This document shows positions 1 to 9,929 of a stretch of DNA of 64,000 bases, piece after piece. Numbering within the stretch: position 1 is the first letter of the stretch; each line of letters opens with the position of its first letter. The position numbers and the translations under genes were made by a program. The notes beneath the pieces are model-generated. The model was not told the DNA's origin, did no database searches, and worked only from the letters and a program-made list of their open reading frames with translations. Source of the stretch: Rosa chinensis (taxonomy: Eukaryota > Streptophyta > Magnoliopsida > Rosales > Rosaceae); the NCBI RefSeq assembly GCF_002994745.2, contig NC_037093.1, positions 48,774,384 to 48,838,383 on the forward strand, read 5' to 3'.

Positions 1-298
1 GGAAGGAGGCAGCCCAGAAGCCCACTTACGAAGCCCAATACAGAAGCCCACTGACTAAGCCCGCTGACGTAAGCCCAGTGACAGAATAGGAATAGGTTTA
101 ATTGGGACAGCAGATTTCCTCCCCTCAGGTCATATTACATTTTTCTTGTTGACTCAAAAAAGAACGGTTTTCTCCTTTTAACTTTTTAAGTATGCATGAA
201 AAGCGTTAATTGCCTTTAATTAATTAAATACAACCAGCTTTTTCCTTAGCCAGATTACACATTAATTTGATTCAATGAATACATCACCAGAATTTGCC

Positions 299-305
299 TA
301 TAAAA
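299..305 (+). promoter_or_regulatory. TATA box of SPH copy 1
   Basis: A TATAAAA motif lies 69 bases before the ATG. The same block (TATA, then a stretch reading 'ggaattga...tcatatcttatca') recurs upstream of the two other SPH copies, so the promoter was duplicated together with the gene. An ATG at 313 opens a 14-codon upstream ORF that ends at 357, before the main start. Confidence 0.6.
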
Positions 306-373
306 AGAAATCATGGAATTGAGATCCAATTCATATCTTATCAAGTCAAGCAGTTAGCTCCTTAGAAACAAGA

Positions 374-817
374 ATGGCAGCTCTCAAAAGCATTGTCGTT
401 CTCTATTTGTGTGCCGCTTTAGCCCTGAGTATCTTCCCGGAATCCTCTGCCAAATGGCCTGGTCTTGATCCCACCAACTGGCATGTGCACGTCGTTAACG
501 GTTTCGGTGGACAAAGAGCATTGGTTGTCCATTGTTGGTCCGACCTCGACGATCTTGGCATCCATACTCTTTATGTTGGTGGTGACTTCAACTGGCATTT
601 CCATGTCAACTTGCCCGGAACAACGCGTTTTACTTGCGACTTCCATGCAGACAAACAACATGCTTTGTTTGATGTGTTTTGGAAGGAGAGTAAACATATG
701 TGGCTTCGGACCAGATGTGACTGGAAAGCGTGCTTTTGGATTGCTAAAGACGATGGGATTTACCTCAAGAACATTCCGGCGAGTCGTGACGAGCTTGTTC
801 ATCCATGGGAAACATGA
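374..817 (+). CDS. S-protein homolog (Plant_S1 family), copy 1
   Basis: Small secreted protein of 147 aa, intronless. Residues 1-26 form a hydrophobic signal peptide ending in SSA before K27. The mature part carries Plant_S1 hallmarks: 'HVHVVNGF' near 37-44, 'VHCWSD' at 52-57, 'DDLGIHTL' and the 'FNWHFHVN' beta-strand block at 72-79, 'FTCDF' at 86-90 and 'KDDGIYL' near the C-terminus. Four cysteines (54, 88, 115, 120) could form the two family disulfides. The family includes the poppy stigma S determinant and many plant SPH proteins of mostly unknown role, so the ligand and function here are unknown. The start at 374 is fixed by the signal peptide and by identity with the two paralogues. An AATAAA signal lies at 923-928. 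About 16 of 147 residues differ from copy 2 by hand count. Confidence 0.93.
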   Translation: MAALKSIVVLYLCAALALSIFPESSAKWPGLDPTNWHVHVVNGFGGQRALVVHCWSDLDDLGIHTLYVGGDFNWHFHVNLPGTTRFTCDFHADKQHALFDVFWKESKHMWLRTRCDWKACFWIAKDDGIYLKNIPASRDELVHPWET

Positions 818-1329
818 CGGTGAAATTGAAAGTGTGGTATTGTTTTAATTCGCACTTTCTTTGTCTTAATATATGGTTTAAAGATTGTAATGGAAGCTGT
901 CAAGTTCCTATATATATGATGAAATAAAAGAACAAGTTCGATCTAAAATATTGTGTTGAAATATTAAATGTTACAAGTTTGGCTCCGCTTGCCTCAATTT
1001 CAATCTAATCAGAAATTGTTTGAGCTCGATAGAACACTCGAACTGCTAATTTATCTCTTAATTAAGAGAAAGTAACCTTAAGCTAGCTTTACAACAAGAA
1101 ACCCAAAATCTAGTCTTAATTATGGGTTGAGAGGATAAGGCTGGAAAAAAAAAAAAAAACCCTTGACAGAAAAGTACAAGGTAGCAATTTTCCTTATTTT
1201 GGTTTCCCAAATGCATTTCTACTCTGATACCTGACTAAACAAAAACAAAAAAAGATAATTTTTTGTTTTTTGAAAAGAACCTAACAATTATTAGACCACT
1301 ATATTACAGAACATGCTTTGGTATTGTAA

Positions 1330-2386
1330 TTTTTTTTTTTTTTGAAATGTGGCTGGTGCGGCTGCCCTCAAGCCTTAATTAATGAAATTGCAGAATACAT
1401 GGGGGGGACGTAGAGCCTGAACCCCATATTACAATAAGCAAAGAGAGAACATCCTGAAATAATACCAAGATTCTCCATAAAATCTATGTATTCTAACAAG
1501 CATCAATTAGTAAAAAGTGCACGAATGGCTACTCTATTTGCTTTGACATAGCGGTGACGTACCAGAAAGATAACTTATAACGAAGAAGCATTATTACAAA
1601 TAGCACAGCTTTCCCTAGGAGGTTGCGTCCATTTGATCAAACAAACAGTTCACTGGCTCGATAGGCCAGACAAGGCACACAGAGTGTGCATTCCGAGACA
1701 GCGCCCATTTCTCCCTACCAAAATACAGTGGAGACTTATTTCCGGCATATAGCCACATTTAAATAGTAACACTAGAAAATAATAAAAGATAAAACAAAAG
1801 GAAGTTGGGCCCAGAGCCCTAGCCCAGGCCCAACCCCTGCTCAGCCCAGTCCAAAAGTACAAGCTGCTGTGGTCACCTCGCCACCGTCTCGCAAGATGGA
1901 ACCAGTCCATCCAACCACCGGCTTGAGCAAAACTAGACCGTCCCATCATCTCTCCGCCCTCCCCAAACGCCAGCATGCAGCACTGCCATCCCTAACTACC
2001 CCTCTCCACAGGGCGGCTCCAAACGACACAAACCAGATCCAAAACTCCGATCCGATCTGGGCCACTCCAAAACCTTCCTCGCACCACCAAGCGACTTCAC
2101 CTCCGGCAGTCCGCCTCCCTCTCCTTGTGAGATTAATCCTAGCCTTACCCAAAACCACCGAACCGGCTCTGGACTTCCCCGGCGATACCTCCTCGCGTTT
2201 TGGATGACAAAGCCGCCACAGAGCCTCCACTCCGACTGAGATTATTCCATTGACCAATACTACCGGACACTAGGTCTAATCAACCCCGTCTGACGACGCC
2301 GCCACGAGGGCGAGCCGTCGGAGGGATTACTCTCTCACTGGTTGTGCTTTCGGCTCCCTAGGGTTTTCGACTCTCTTGTAAATTTA
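1330..2386 (-). mobile_element. PolyA retroposon (LINE-derived), reverse orientation
   Basis: A 1,057-base insertion in the 3' flank of SPH unit 1. It starts on the plus strand with a T-tract (the polyA tail of a minus-strand transcript) and is bounded by a 10-base direct repeat GGTATTGTAA at 1,320-1,329 and 2,387-2,396, so target-primed retroposition is directly visible. The tail-proximal 350 bases on the minus strand resemble the end of a LINE RNase H (RVT_3) domain, with frame breaks. The distal 700 bases are GC-rich and end near an 'aaaccctag' motif. The same composite arrangement recurs at 29,436-31,762. Open frames in the GC-rich part are not recognisable proteins. Confidence 0.75.
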
Positions 2387-2667
2387 GGTATTGTAAATTT
2401 TATATGAAGTTTTAGTATTTGTTATAATTTTACTTTCATTCTTGTCCTAAATATTTTATCTTTCTTTTTGTTAAACGAAATATTTTATCTTTTTTTTTTT
2501 GTTAAACGAAATATTTTATCTTTTATTATAAAAGGATTCATTTCTATTTTTTTCTGAATATATTTCTTATACATGTTGGGAAATTTTATTCGAACATCAC
2601 TAAATACTTAATACACACCTCTTACTTAATACGCCACTCATTTGATTTCTTATTCTATTATTTTATT

Positions 2668-2996
2668 GAGAAAATATTTCAAACAGTACCCGAACTTAGG
2701 TCGACTCCTAACTTCAGTACCCGACTATGCAAAACTATCACTTTGGTACCCCAAGTTTGAAGCTCAACCCAAGAATGGTACACGCCGTCCGTCACAGCGT
2801 TAAGTCTTTGCTACGTGGCAAACCATGAGGGCCCTCAAAATATGCCACGTGGTTAGTTAGTTAACGCCGTGATGGACGGCGTGTACCATTCTTGGGTCGG
2901 ACTTCAAACTTGGGGTACCTAAGTGATAGTTTTGCATAGTCGGGTACTGAAGTTAAGAATAAGCCTTAGTTCGGGTACTGTTTGTAACATTTTCTC
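2668..2996. mobile_element. Fold-back MITE, Mutator-like
   Basis: A 329-base element whose two halves are imperfect inverted repeats over almost the full length, for example 'cagtacccgaactta' near the left end and 'ttagttcgggtactg' near the right end, and 'ggtacacgccgtcc' against 'ggacggcgtgtacc' towards the centre. A perfect 9-base target duplication TATTTTATT flanks it (2,659-2,667 and 2,997-3,005). Terminal inverted repeats with a 9-base duplication are typical of Mutator-type (MULE) MITEs. No coding capacity. Confidence 0.85.
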
Positions 2997-3424
2997 TATT
3001 TTATTAAATACACCACTCAAACTACCTAAATTATCCTCAAATCTCAAAATTCTATATAAAATCACTATTTATAAATCAATATTAAAATCATCATGCTAAA
3101 CTTTATCATAATCACAACATTCTATATATATCATAATGAATTTAAATGCATTTAGTTATCAGAATCATCATAATAATTTTAATTTTCTTTCAATTATTAT
3201 CATGAGACATGTACAATCTTAAAAATTTTGTTATTCAAAATTGTTATTAGTCGAAATTGTTGAAAAATAATCAAGAACACATGAAGAAGATTCCAACTAG
3301 GTTTATAAATACATTGTTATTATTTTCTCTCCATTAGTTATAATGAAACAACATATACAATCATAAGGATTTTGTAATGCAAAATTGCTAGTAGTCAAGC
3401 TTGTAGAAGAAGATTCCAATTAGT

Positions 3425-3428
<4 letters not shown>

Positions 3429-3466
<38 letters not shown>

Positions 3467-3484
3467 TACTAGGTTTTATTTTCT

Positions 3485-3517
<33 letters not shown>
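3429..3517. repeat. Duplicated (TA)n microsatellite
   Basis: Two (TA)n runs (about 3,429-3,464 and 3,488-3,517) are each followed by the same 'catactaggttttatttt' segment, so the microsatellite and its right flank were duplicated in tandem. The surrounding 3,006-3,890 is AT-rich and holds no recognisable gene. Confidence 0.8.
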
Positions 3518-3519
<2 letters not shown>

Positions 3520-4184
3520 TACTAGGTTTTATTTTCTTTCTATTAATTACCAAGAAACAATATGAACGATCATAAGAATTTTGTAATGCATAATTGCTAA
3601 TAATCAAGCTTGTCATGAACTCATGACAAAGATTTCAACTTGAATTTATAACAATATTAAAAGTTATTGAACATATATATTCCAATTATAGTTTCTTTTC
3701 TAATATGAATGTCTCTTTAGTCATTTCATTTACCCATATAATCTGATTTTAAAATGTAAAAAAATTAGAATGTGTATTAAATATTTAGGGATGTGTTAAT
3801 AAAATTTCTCATACAAGTTTGGTTTAGGAAGTGAGAATATTTTTACTTCTTCTCTTCAGCAATTTGTACATATAGTCATAAGAATAAAATGATCATTTAC
3901 CCAATTTTGGGGTTAATTAACCCCACTTACCCAAACACTCTAAGAGATTGCTCACTTACACAATATTTTATATATATTTTTACCCCAATACCCAATTAAG
4001 TATTTTTTTTTATTGCTTTTTAGGACAATTTTGCCCTCTCTTTCTTTGTCACTTAGAGAGAAGTCATCGGAGACCTCGCCGGACTCCAGTGACAGGTGGT
4101 CGGTTGCGGACTCAGGTGACCGGAAGCCGGCAACCGGACCGGTGACTGGATTCCGGCGTCCGATTTTATTGCCCCTAATAATAC

Positions 4185-4285
4185 CCAGTAATCATATTAT
4201 TGTCCCCCAATAATCATATTATTGACCCCCAATAATCGTATTATTGCTCTCTAATAATCGTATTATTGCCCCCCAATAATTTTTT
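4185..4285. repeat. 21-base tandem repeat
   Basis: About five copies of a unit made of a C-run followed by 'aataatcrtattatt', period about 21 bases. The AT core of each unit is itself palindromic. Confidence 0.75.
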
Positions 4286-4806
4286 TTTTGCCCATCTCGT
4301 CACCCAAGAACACCAGGATCTGCTTCTCTAAAGCCACCCTCACAGTCTCCTCGACACCCCCATCTTTATCTAAAACACAAACCTCCTCCCTACCTCCAAA
4401 TTCTCCAACGCCTTATCTACCTCCTCCTGCACCGTCCGGTACTTACACCCATCCTTACACATGGTCACGTCGGCCTTTAGATTCTTCAGCACGCCACCAG
4501 AGAAATCCGAACCTGACCCCCGCTCCCAGAACACATCTCGCTCAGTCTTGCCTGAGCCCAGAGGCTGGTGTCTTTGCCGTAGTTGTCGTATGAGAACATC
4601 ATGTAGAGGGTGTTGCTGGACCTACTTGCCGGAGTTTTTGATCCAAGAGTAGGGAAGCCCGCAGACGTTGGTGCCGAACCGGTTCGTACAGAGAAAAATG
4701 GTGCTCCACCACTGAGCGACAGAGGGCGATGGCCTTGCCGGATTCGGTCTCCGGTGAGAGAAGAAATTGGTGAGGGGGAGGAGAGAGAAAAGATATCGAA
4801 AAAAGG

Positions 4807-4835
4807 GAGGCGAGAGAGAGAGAGAGAGAGAGAGT
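4807..4835. repeat. (GA)n microsatellite
   Basis: Uninterrupted GA dinucleotide run inside the element at 3,893-4,966. Confidence 0.8.
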
Positions 4836-4970
4836 CTAAGAGGAGTGTAGTTAATTAAAATGAGGACAAAACTGTCAATAAATGTTAAGTTGGGTAAATG
4901 AGAGTAAAAAACTCTTAGTGGAACAAGTGGGCAATTTTTAGGCTCAAATTGTGTAAATTGTCAATATCCC

Positions 4971-5047
4971 GAAACAAAAGTGTTTTCCTAGTAATACATG
5001 CGCTGCCTTATTATATTGGGATATTACTAGGAAAACACTTTTGTTTC
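4971..5047. repeat. Short perfect fold-back (hairpin) sequence
   Basis: Two 25-base arms (4,971-4,995 and 5,023-5,047) are exact reverse complements separated by 27 bases. It abuts the right end of the element at 3,893-4,966. It could be a very small MITE or the remains of one; a transcribed hairpin would be a small-RNA precursor shape. No coding sequence. Confidence 0.8.
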
Positions 5048-5930
5048 CTGCATTTTAATTTTGGGCTGAGGATAGACATTAGCATGACCAAATCTTTGTT
5101 GAAAAGGTCAATCAAAATCTTTCAATTGATTTAAATGTATTTGCAATTACTTGGCCTTAATAATGCTCTTAATTCTTCATTGTTGCTCGTCAATGCTAGC
5201 GGTGGTTAGAGAGAAGGTTCAGTGTTGTGGTCACTGAGCTTGCGAAACCCATCACCTCTTATTAGATTGCAAGTTCATATCATATAGTTCTATACCTTAA
5301 TCAGACAAAAAAATGAATTGCATTATTTACTTTAAAGTTGTCTTTAAAAACTCTTAAATATTACAATAAACAAATGTACATAAGAATACCATTATACTAT
5401 ATATTAAAGTATACCACATTGTTGATCGACTTAGTAACAGTGTCGGCTCGAGCCAAGCCTGTTCTATAAAAGACCTTTTTGCCCCCTTTTTTTTCCGCAA
5501 ATTACTATCTTACCATTCGCCCTAGGTATAAATCTAGACTGACAGCACTAGCATGAAAATTTCCCCCTTTCCTTCTCTCTCCACACTTTTGCATCCGAAC
5601 ACGACCGCTTCTAATATTTTTCCCCTGTAAAGACAACTATTCCTAGCATTCCATCTGTATAGTGAGGAGAGAGGTAAGAGTTCCCTGAAAGTAAACATGT
5701 AACAACTTGGCTAAAAAATTAAACATCTTGATTATGTATCTCGGAAAGTAAAATGCATTTGCTTATTTCCTTCCAGCAAGTTTTTGCCAATCTCAAATTT
5801 TGTTTGAACTTATTTTAAATTTAAAAATCATGACAATGATAAACCTTTATGAGCAAGGGTGACTATTGTCTACAACACTTCTCCCCTTTTCCAGCTATAT
5901 ATATATATATATATATATATTTATTTTTTA
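5048..5930. other. Intergenic, no gene seen
   Basis: AT-rich DNA with a (TA)n run near 5,895-5,921 and no convincing open frame. Confidence 0.6.
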
Positions 5931-6590
5931 TATTTTATATTTTTTATGGAAGCTAGATAAGGGCTAACTCAGCGCCTTTATTCGAAATTTTATTGATAGA
6001 GAAAAAAAGTACAAAAGGAAGGGGGGACTAGGCCAAAACCACTTCCATGGGACAAAGACAAGATCCTATTGAAACCAACAAACTTACAAGAAAAAACAAA
6101 AGGACTAAGTAAAACGAAAAGTAGTACGCACACTAAGCTCCCTACCATAAATACTAGTAACAAAACTAGGTAGCCTAAGCCACCAAACATAACCAGTATT
6201 ATTAGGCCCATAATCTGCAAGCTTGTCAGCTAAAGCATTACCTTATCTGAAAATGTGTATGACCTTAAATTGAATGGTTGAGGTGAAAACCATGCAATTT
6301 AACCACGACACTTTTAGCTTCAAAGGAACCAAATCAGGCAACTTGAAATAGTGCACCAAAAGAGCTGAATCCGTCTCAAGCCAAATCTTAATCCATCCAC
6401 GTGCCTTGGCTACATTGAGTGCTTCAATTACTGCTAAAATTTCAGTCTCTACTGTGTTGTGAGCATAAACCTTGTGAGAAAAAGCACCCTGTGACAGACC
6501 ATCGTTGTCTCTGAATACTCCTCCAAAGCCAGCTGTTTGAGGCCCCTTAAAAGAGCCATCAGTATTCACTTTTAGCCAACCATGCGGAGA
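5930..6590 (-). pseudogene. LINE fragment: RNase H (RVT_3) end of pol
   Basis: Read on the minus strand, 6,569 to about 6,215 encodes the RNase H module of a plant L1-like LINE: 'MNTDGSFKG' (first catalytic Asp), 'VETEILAVIEAL' (Glu), 'LETDSALLV' (Asp), then 'GNALADKLADYG', which holds the last conserved motif. One in-frame TAA sits just before 'GNALAD' and breaks the protein; only the 3' end of the element remains. The A-rich 3' end corresponds to the T/AT-rich tract around 5,920-5,945. It is a 5'-truncated dead copy, not a host gene. Confidence 0.75.
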
Positions 6591-7500
6591 GGGGTGCCGA
6601 CAAACCGGGATAAAATCTGGTGCCTTTTTCCAGCTATTTACTTTGATTCTCTTTTCTTCTATTTCTGTCTAGAATTAGGTGTGTTCTCCCACATATATTT
6701 AAAATTGGTACATTGCATAAAGGTTTCAGCCTCTCCAAATTTTATGCAAGAAGTAGGGCAACTTATCAACATGCTGAACTTGAGAAGTAAATTGCATGGA
6801 AAAGACTTGGTGTGGTCTATTGCTTTTAGATTATGAGCACCGTTAAGATTTTCTTTGTTTTTTGATTTATTTTTAATGATATATTGATGTTCTCATTTTG
6901 GAGAAACACACCCGATCTTGATGGTTTATATATGTTTATAGTTTGAGAAAAACCTAGGAATTGAAATGGACAACTAATTGGAAACAGTTTTAACAAGCTG
7001 CCATCGCCTAGCTAGCTTTTACTAAATTGTCACAAGACTTTAGATTGTTATATCTTCTCATATCTATGAGACCTAGATTGATGGAGATGGACTCGAGTTA
7101 AGAAACTATAAGACATCATTAAGTGCTTGAATGAAAAAAAGGCCAGGGGTCTTTTGAATTATTTGAATGGCATAAGTGATTTATCCCTTTTCCTAGTTTC
7201 TGCACTAAACATTTTAGACCACACTCCATTTTTTTTTTCATATTCGTTTTTCACTTAGTTTTGTGCATATGTTCAGATTGAAGCCAATGTAGCTTTTCTT
7301 ATTGCTTTTGCAGATCATATCCTCAAACTGGTGAAAAGGCTTCATAGACTAATAAGCTATTATATATATAGGTAGCCTTCACTGCTTTTTTCGAGAATAT
7401 ATAGTCAACTTTATCTTTCTTTATTTCCACTTTCATCAAGAATGAAGTCAATTTCAGTTATGTATTTCCTGGTTGTAATTTGTTAGCAACAACAAAGTCC
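6591..7500. other. Intergenic, no gene seen
   Basis: Low-complexity AT-rich sequence between the LINE fragment and the second SPH unit. A short open frame at 6,582-6,836 has no recognisable domain. Confidence 0.6.
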
Positions 7501-7697
7501 GCGACAAAGCGTGGGCATCATTGCTAGTTACAACTAAAATTACACAATACACCAATGTTCTCTTGTGTACCGGATTAGATTTCTCTTGTTAAACGGTTAT
7601 CACCTTTCAAGGGAGTGGAAAGCATTAATAGCCTTTCATTAATTAAATACGATAAGCTTTTCCTTGGGCGCTAAATAATACTTCACTAGAATTTTCC

Positions 7698-7704
7698 TAT
7701 AAAA
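7698..7704 (+). promoter_or_regulatory. TATA box of SPH copy 2
   Basis: TATAAAA 71 bases before the ATG at 7,769, in the same position as in copies 1 and 3. Confidence 0.6.
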
Positions 7705-7768
7705 AAAAATCATGGAATTGATATTTCATATCTTATCAAGTCCGCTAGCTAGCTCCCCAGAAACAAGA

Positions 7769-8212
7769 ATGAGAGCTCTCAAAGGCATTGTCGTTTTCTA
7801 TTTGTGTGCAGCTTTAGCCCTGAGTATCTGCCCGGGATCCTCTGCCAAATGGCCCGGTCTTGATCCCACCAACTGGCATGTGCACGTCGTTAACGGTTTC
7901 GGTGGACAAAGGGCATTGGTTGTCCATTGTTGGTCTGACCTCGACGATCTTGGCACCCATACTCTTTATCCTGGTGGCGACTTCAACTGGCATTTCCATG
8001 TCAACTTGCCCGGGACAACGCGTTTCACTTGCGACTTCCATGCAGACAAACAACACGCTTTGTTTGATGTGTTTTGGAAGGAGAGTGAACATATGTGGCT
8101 TCGGACCCATTGCAATTGGAAAGCGTGTTTTTGGATTGCGAAAGATGATGGGATTTACCTCAAAAACGTTCCGGAGAATCGTGACGAGCGTATTCATCCA
8201 TGGGAACAATGA
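7769..8212 (+). CDS. S-protein homolog (Plant_S1 family), copy 2
   Basis: Intronless secreted protein of 147 aa, paralogue of the gene at 374. Signal peptide 1-26, then the same Plant_S1 core with the four cysteines 54, 88, 115 and 120. An in-frame ATG at 7,712 would add 19 residues ahead of the signal peptide, but that stretch aligns with the 5' UTR of copy 1 and would bury the signal sequence, so 7,769 is preferred. Replacements relative to copy 1 cluster in the signal peptide and the C-terminal 40 residues; 'VHCWSD' is shared with copy 1, while copy 3 has 'VHCKSD'. An AATAAA lies at 8,321-8,326. Function is unknown beyond membership of the S1-type secreted ligand-like family. Confidence 0.93.
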   Translation: MRALKGIVVFYLCAALALSICPGSSAKWPGLDPTNWHVHVVNGFGGQRALVVHCWSDLDDLGTHTLYPGGDFNWHFHVNLPGTTRFTCDFHADKQHALFDVFWKESEHMWLRTHCNWKACFWIAKDDGIYLKNVPENRDERIHPWEQ

Positions 8213-8734
8213 TGGTGATATTCAAATGGTGGTAGTGTTTTAATTGGCACTTCTTGTGTCTTAATATATGTTTAAGGATCGATTGTAAAGGAACATGTCA
8301 AATTCCTAAATTTGTGAAGAAATAAAAGAACAATATCGGCCTAAAACATTGTGTTGAAATGTAACAAGCTCGGCTATATTGGTTAAAACATTGGCTAAAT
8401 GTAACAAACGGAAGATGTCAAATTCCTAAATTTATTTCATGGATTTGAAAACACTCGAACTGCTATATTGCTTTCTCTCCTACTACTTGAGAGAAAGTAA
8501 CCTTAAGCTCTCCAACAAGATGCTAAATTAATATTACTAAACCCTAAACCTAGTCTTAGTTATGGGTTAAGAGGATAAGGCAATAATTTTTCTTCTTTTG
8601 GTTACTCAAATGCATTTCTAGTCTGATACCTGACCAAAAAAGAAAAAAAGAAAAAAAAAAGGCAGATTGTAGTTAAATACACCTTAATAACCTAATAATT
8701 ATCGGACCACAGTTTTACAAAATACGATTTGCTA

Positions 8735-9107
8735 TTGTTTCTGTGGAATAATCAAGGTAATATGATCACAGATCCACGGGTTGATGTGTTACTATTGTTA
8801 TCACTCCTTGCCAAATCTTGTAAGATGAAAAAAAGTCACAGGAAAGACCTGGTTTGCCGGCCTTTAACTCTCTGATGCCTAAGTCAGTATCATTATAAGA
8901 TGTTGACAATTAGGAAAGAGATAGTAAATAGTTACCTTGGGATGGCGATAGAGATATCCATTTATAATGAGTCTGGGGTGGGGAGGTTGGAGCTTCCTAA
9001 TACCACAAGTGCAAGATATCGAAATCATGTCTGGGCGTTACTGGTGATGTTTTTGGTGGCTAGTGAGCCTTGTATTTCTAATATTTATGCTTGAAGAATA
9101 TATATAC
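8735..9107. other. Unit-2-specific insertion of unknown type
   Basis: Compared with units 1 and 3, unit 2 carries about 370 extra bases here. A 64-codon open frame (8,900-9,094) starts MLTIRKEIV; I do not recognise it. Confidence 0.35.
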
Positions 9108-9242
9108 AAACAGGTATTGTAAATTTTATATGAATTTTTAGTATTTGTTATAATTAATTTTATTATCTTTTATCCTAAATTTATCTCTTTCTATAGAACG
9201 ATTCATTTCTATTGTTTTTTCTGGATATATTAACTTTACAAG

Positions 9243-9881
9243 TGTTTGGCTTCGGCCAAGTTTGGGCTAGCAAATAGTCTCTTTTTGCTGGTGTGATTGC
9301 GCGAGAGTGTCAACACCATGGGGTGTGATCGTCGGGGCGTCCCTTAACCTGACTTCTTCTTCAAACTCTATGGACGAGGAAAACACAAAACTCATCACAA
9401 GGTTCTTTTCTATGCCTTCATAGAATAAGGACTTTTGTTGTGATCTTCTGCGTCACCGAATCGATACTCAACGTTGTAGGTTGAGCAGAGCAATCACCGA
9501 AAAGTAGAAGAAAGCACTTTGCTAAAGCGTGACTTTAGCTTCGCTAGTTTCAACTAGGTTGAAGGTAAGTTGCTCCGGAGAGACTTTGGATAATCTGAGA
9601 GATTAGTTGATTGAGAGATTGTCTCTTGTTGTCCCTTGAAACCTTGTATATAAACCTAGGGTTTCGGTTGTTCCTTACCATAGAAGGATTATTGAATGAA
9701 GATTCCTAATTGGTCTCTGCTACTTGAATTAATCCTACAACGGCTCGTTTTCCTCGTGGACTCCAATATGGATGAAGCTGTAACCCAAAACCTTGGTAGA
9801 CTTATTTTTGGGTAGCAGGTATCGGTCCGTTCTTTTAAATTCTCTTTAGGATATTGCCAAAATTACTTTTGGGCTCAAATA
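9243..9881 (+). mobile_element. Probable solo LTR
   Basis: A 639-base insertion relative to SPH unit 3 (31,900-31,950). It starts TGTTTGG, contains a promoter-like 'tgtatataaac' and is flanked by near-identical 5-mers ACAAG (9,238-9,242) and GCAAG (9,882-9,886). Its last dinucleotide is TA rather than CA, so both end and duplication require one mutation. Family not identified. Confidence 0.5.
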
Positions 9882-9929
9882 GCAAGTTTGGCAACTTAAG
9901 TGTTTGATTGACCTTCTGACCTCTGATTA

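Larger units (their letters stand above)
130..1319 (+). repeat. SPH duplication unit 1
   Basis: Promoter, coding sequence and 3' flank of copy 1 match the corresponding parts around 7,540-8,730 and 21,340-22,495. Shared flank landmarks are the 'ctcgaactgct' block, the 'agagaaagtaaccttaagct' block and the 'atgggtt.agaggataagg' block. The unit continues beyond the retroposon inserted at 1,330, because 2,397-2,460 matches 9,113-9,190 and 31,805-31,880. Confidence 0.75.
3893..4966. mobile_element. Probable non-autonomous DNA transposon with long degenerate terminal inverted repeats
   Basis: The left end (about 3,893-4,040) and the reverse complement of the right end (about 4,850-4,966) share an ordered series of blocks: a 'catttaccca'-like block, 'cccactt', a 'ctaagag' block followed by T-rich sequence, and 'gacaattttg'. 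This suggests TIRs of roughly 110 bases. The interior holds a GC-rich stretch, a 21-base tandem repeat at 4,185-4,285 and a (GA)n run. I could not find a clean target-site duplication, so the limits are approximate. Short open frames inside are unconvincing. Confidence 0.45.

Noticed and set aside
465..848. Open frames overlapping SPH genes in other frames and on the minus strand (also at 7,814-8,243 and 21,754-22,158)
   Set aside because: They recur in all three copies only because the DNA is conserved; they lack signal peptide, motifs or own promoter.
1869..2257. Overlapping frames of 103-112 codons on both strands
   Set aside because: Inside a retroposon with GC-rich simple composition; no domain, not conserved in the sister copy.
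7712..7768. In-frame ATG extending SPH copy 2 by 19 residues
   Set aside because: It aligns with the non-coding leader of copy 1 and would place polar residues before the signal peptide; kept only as a finding about leader variation.
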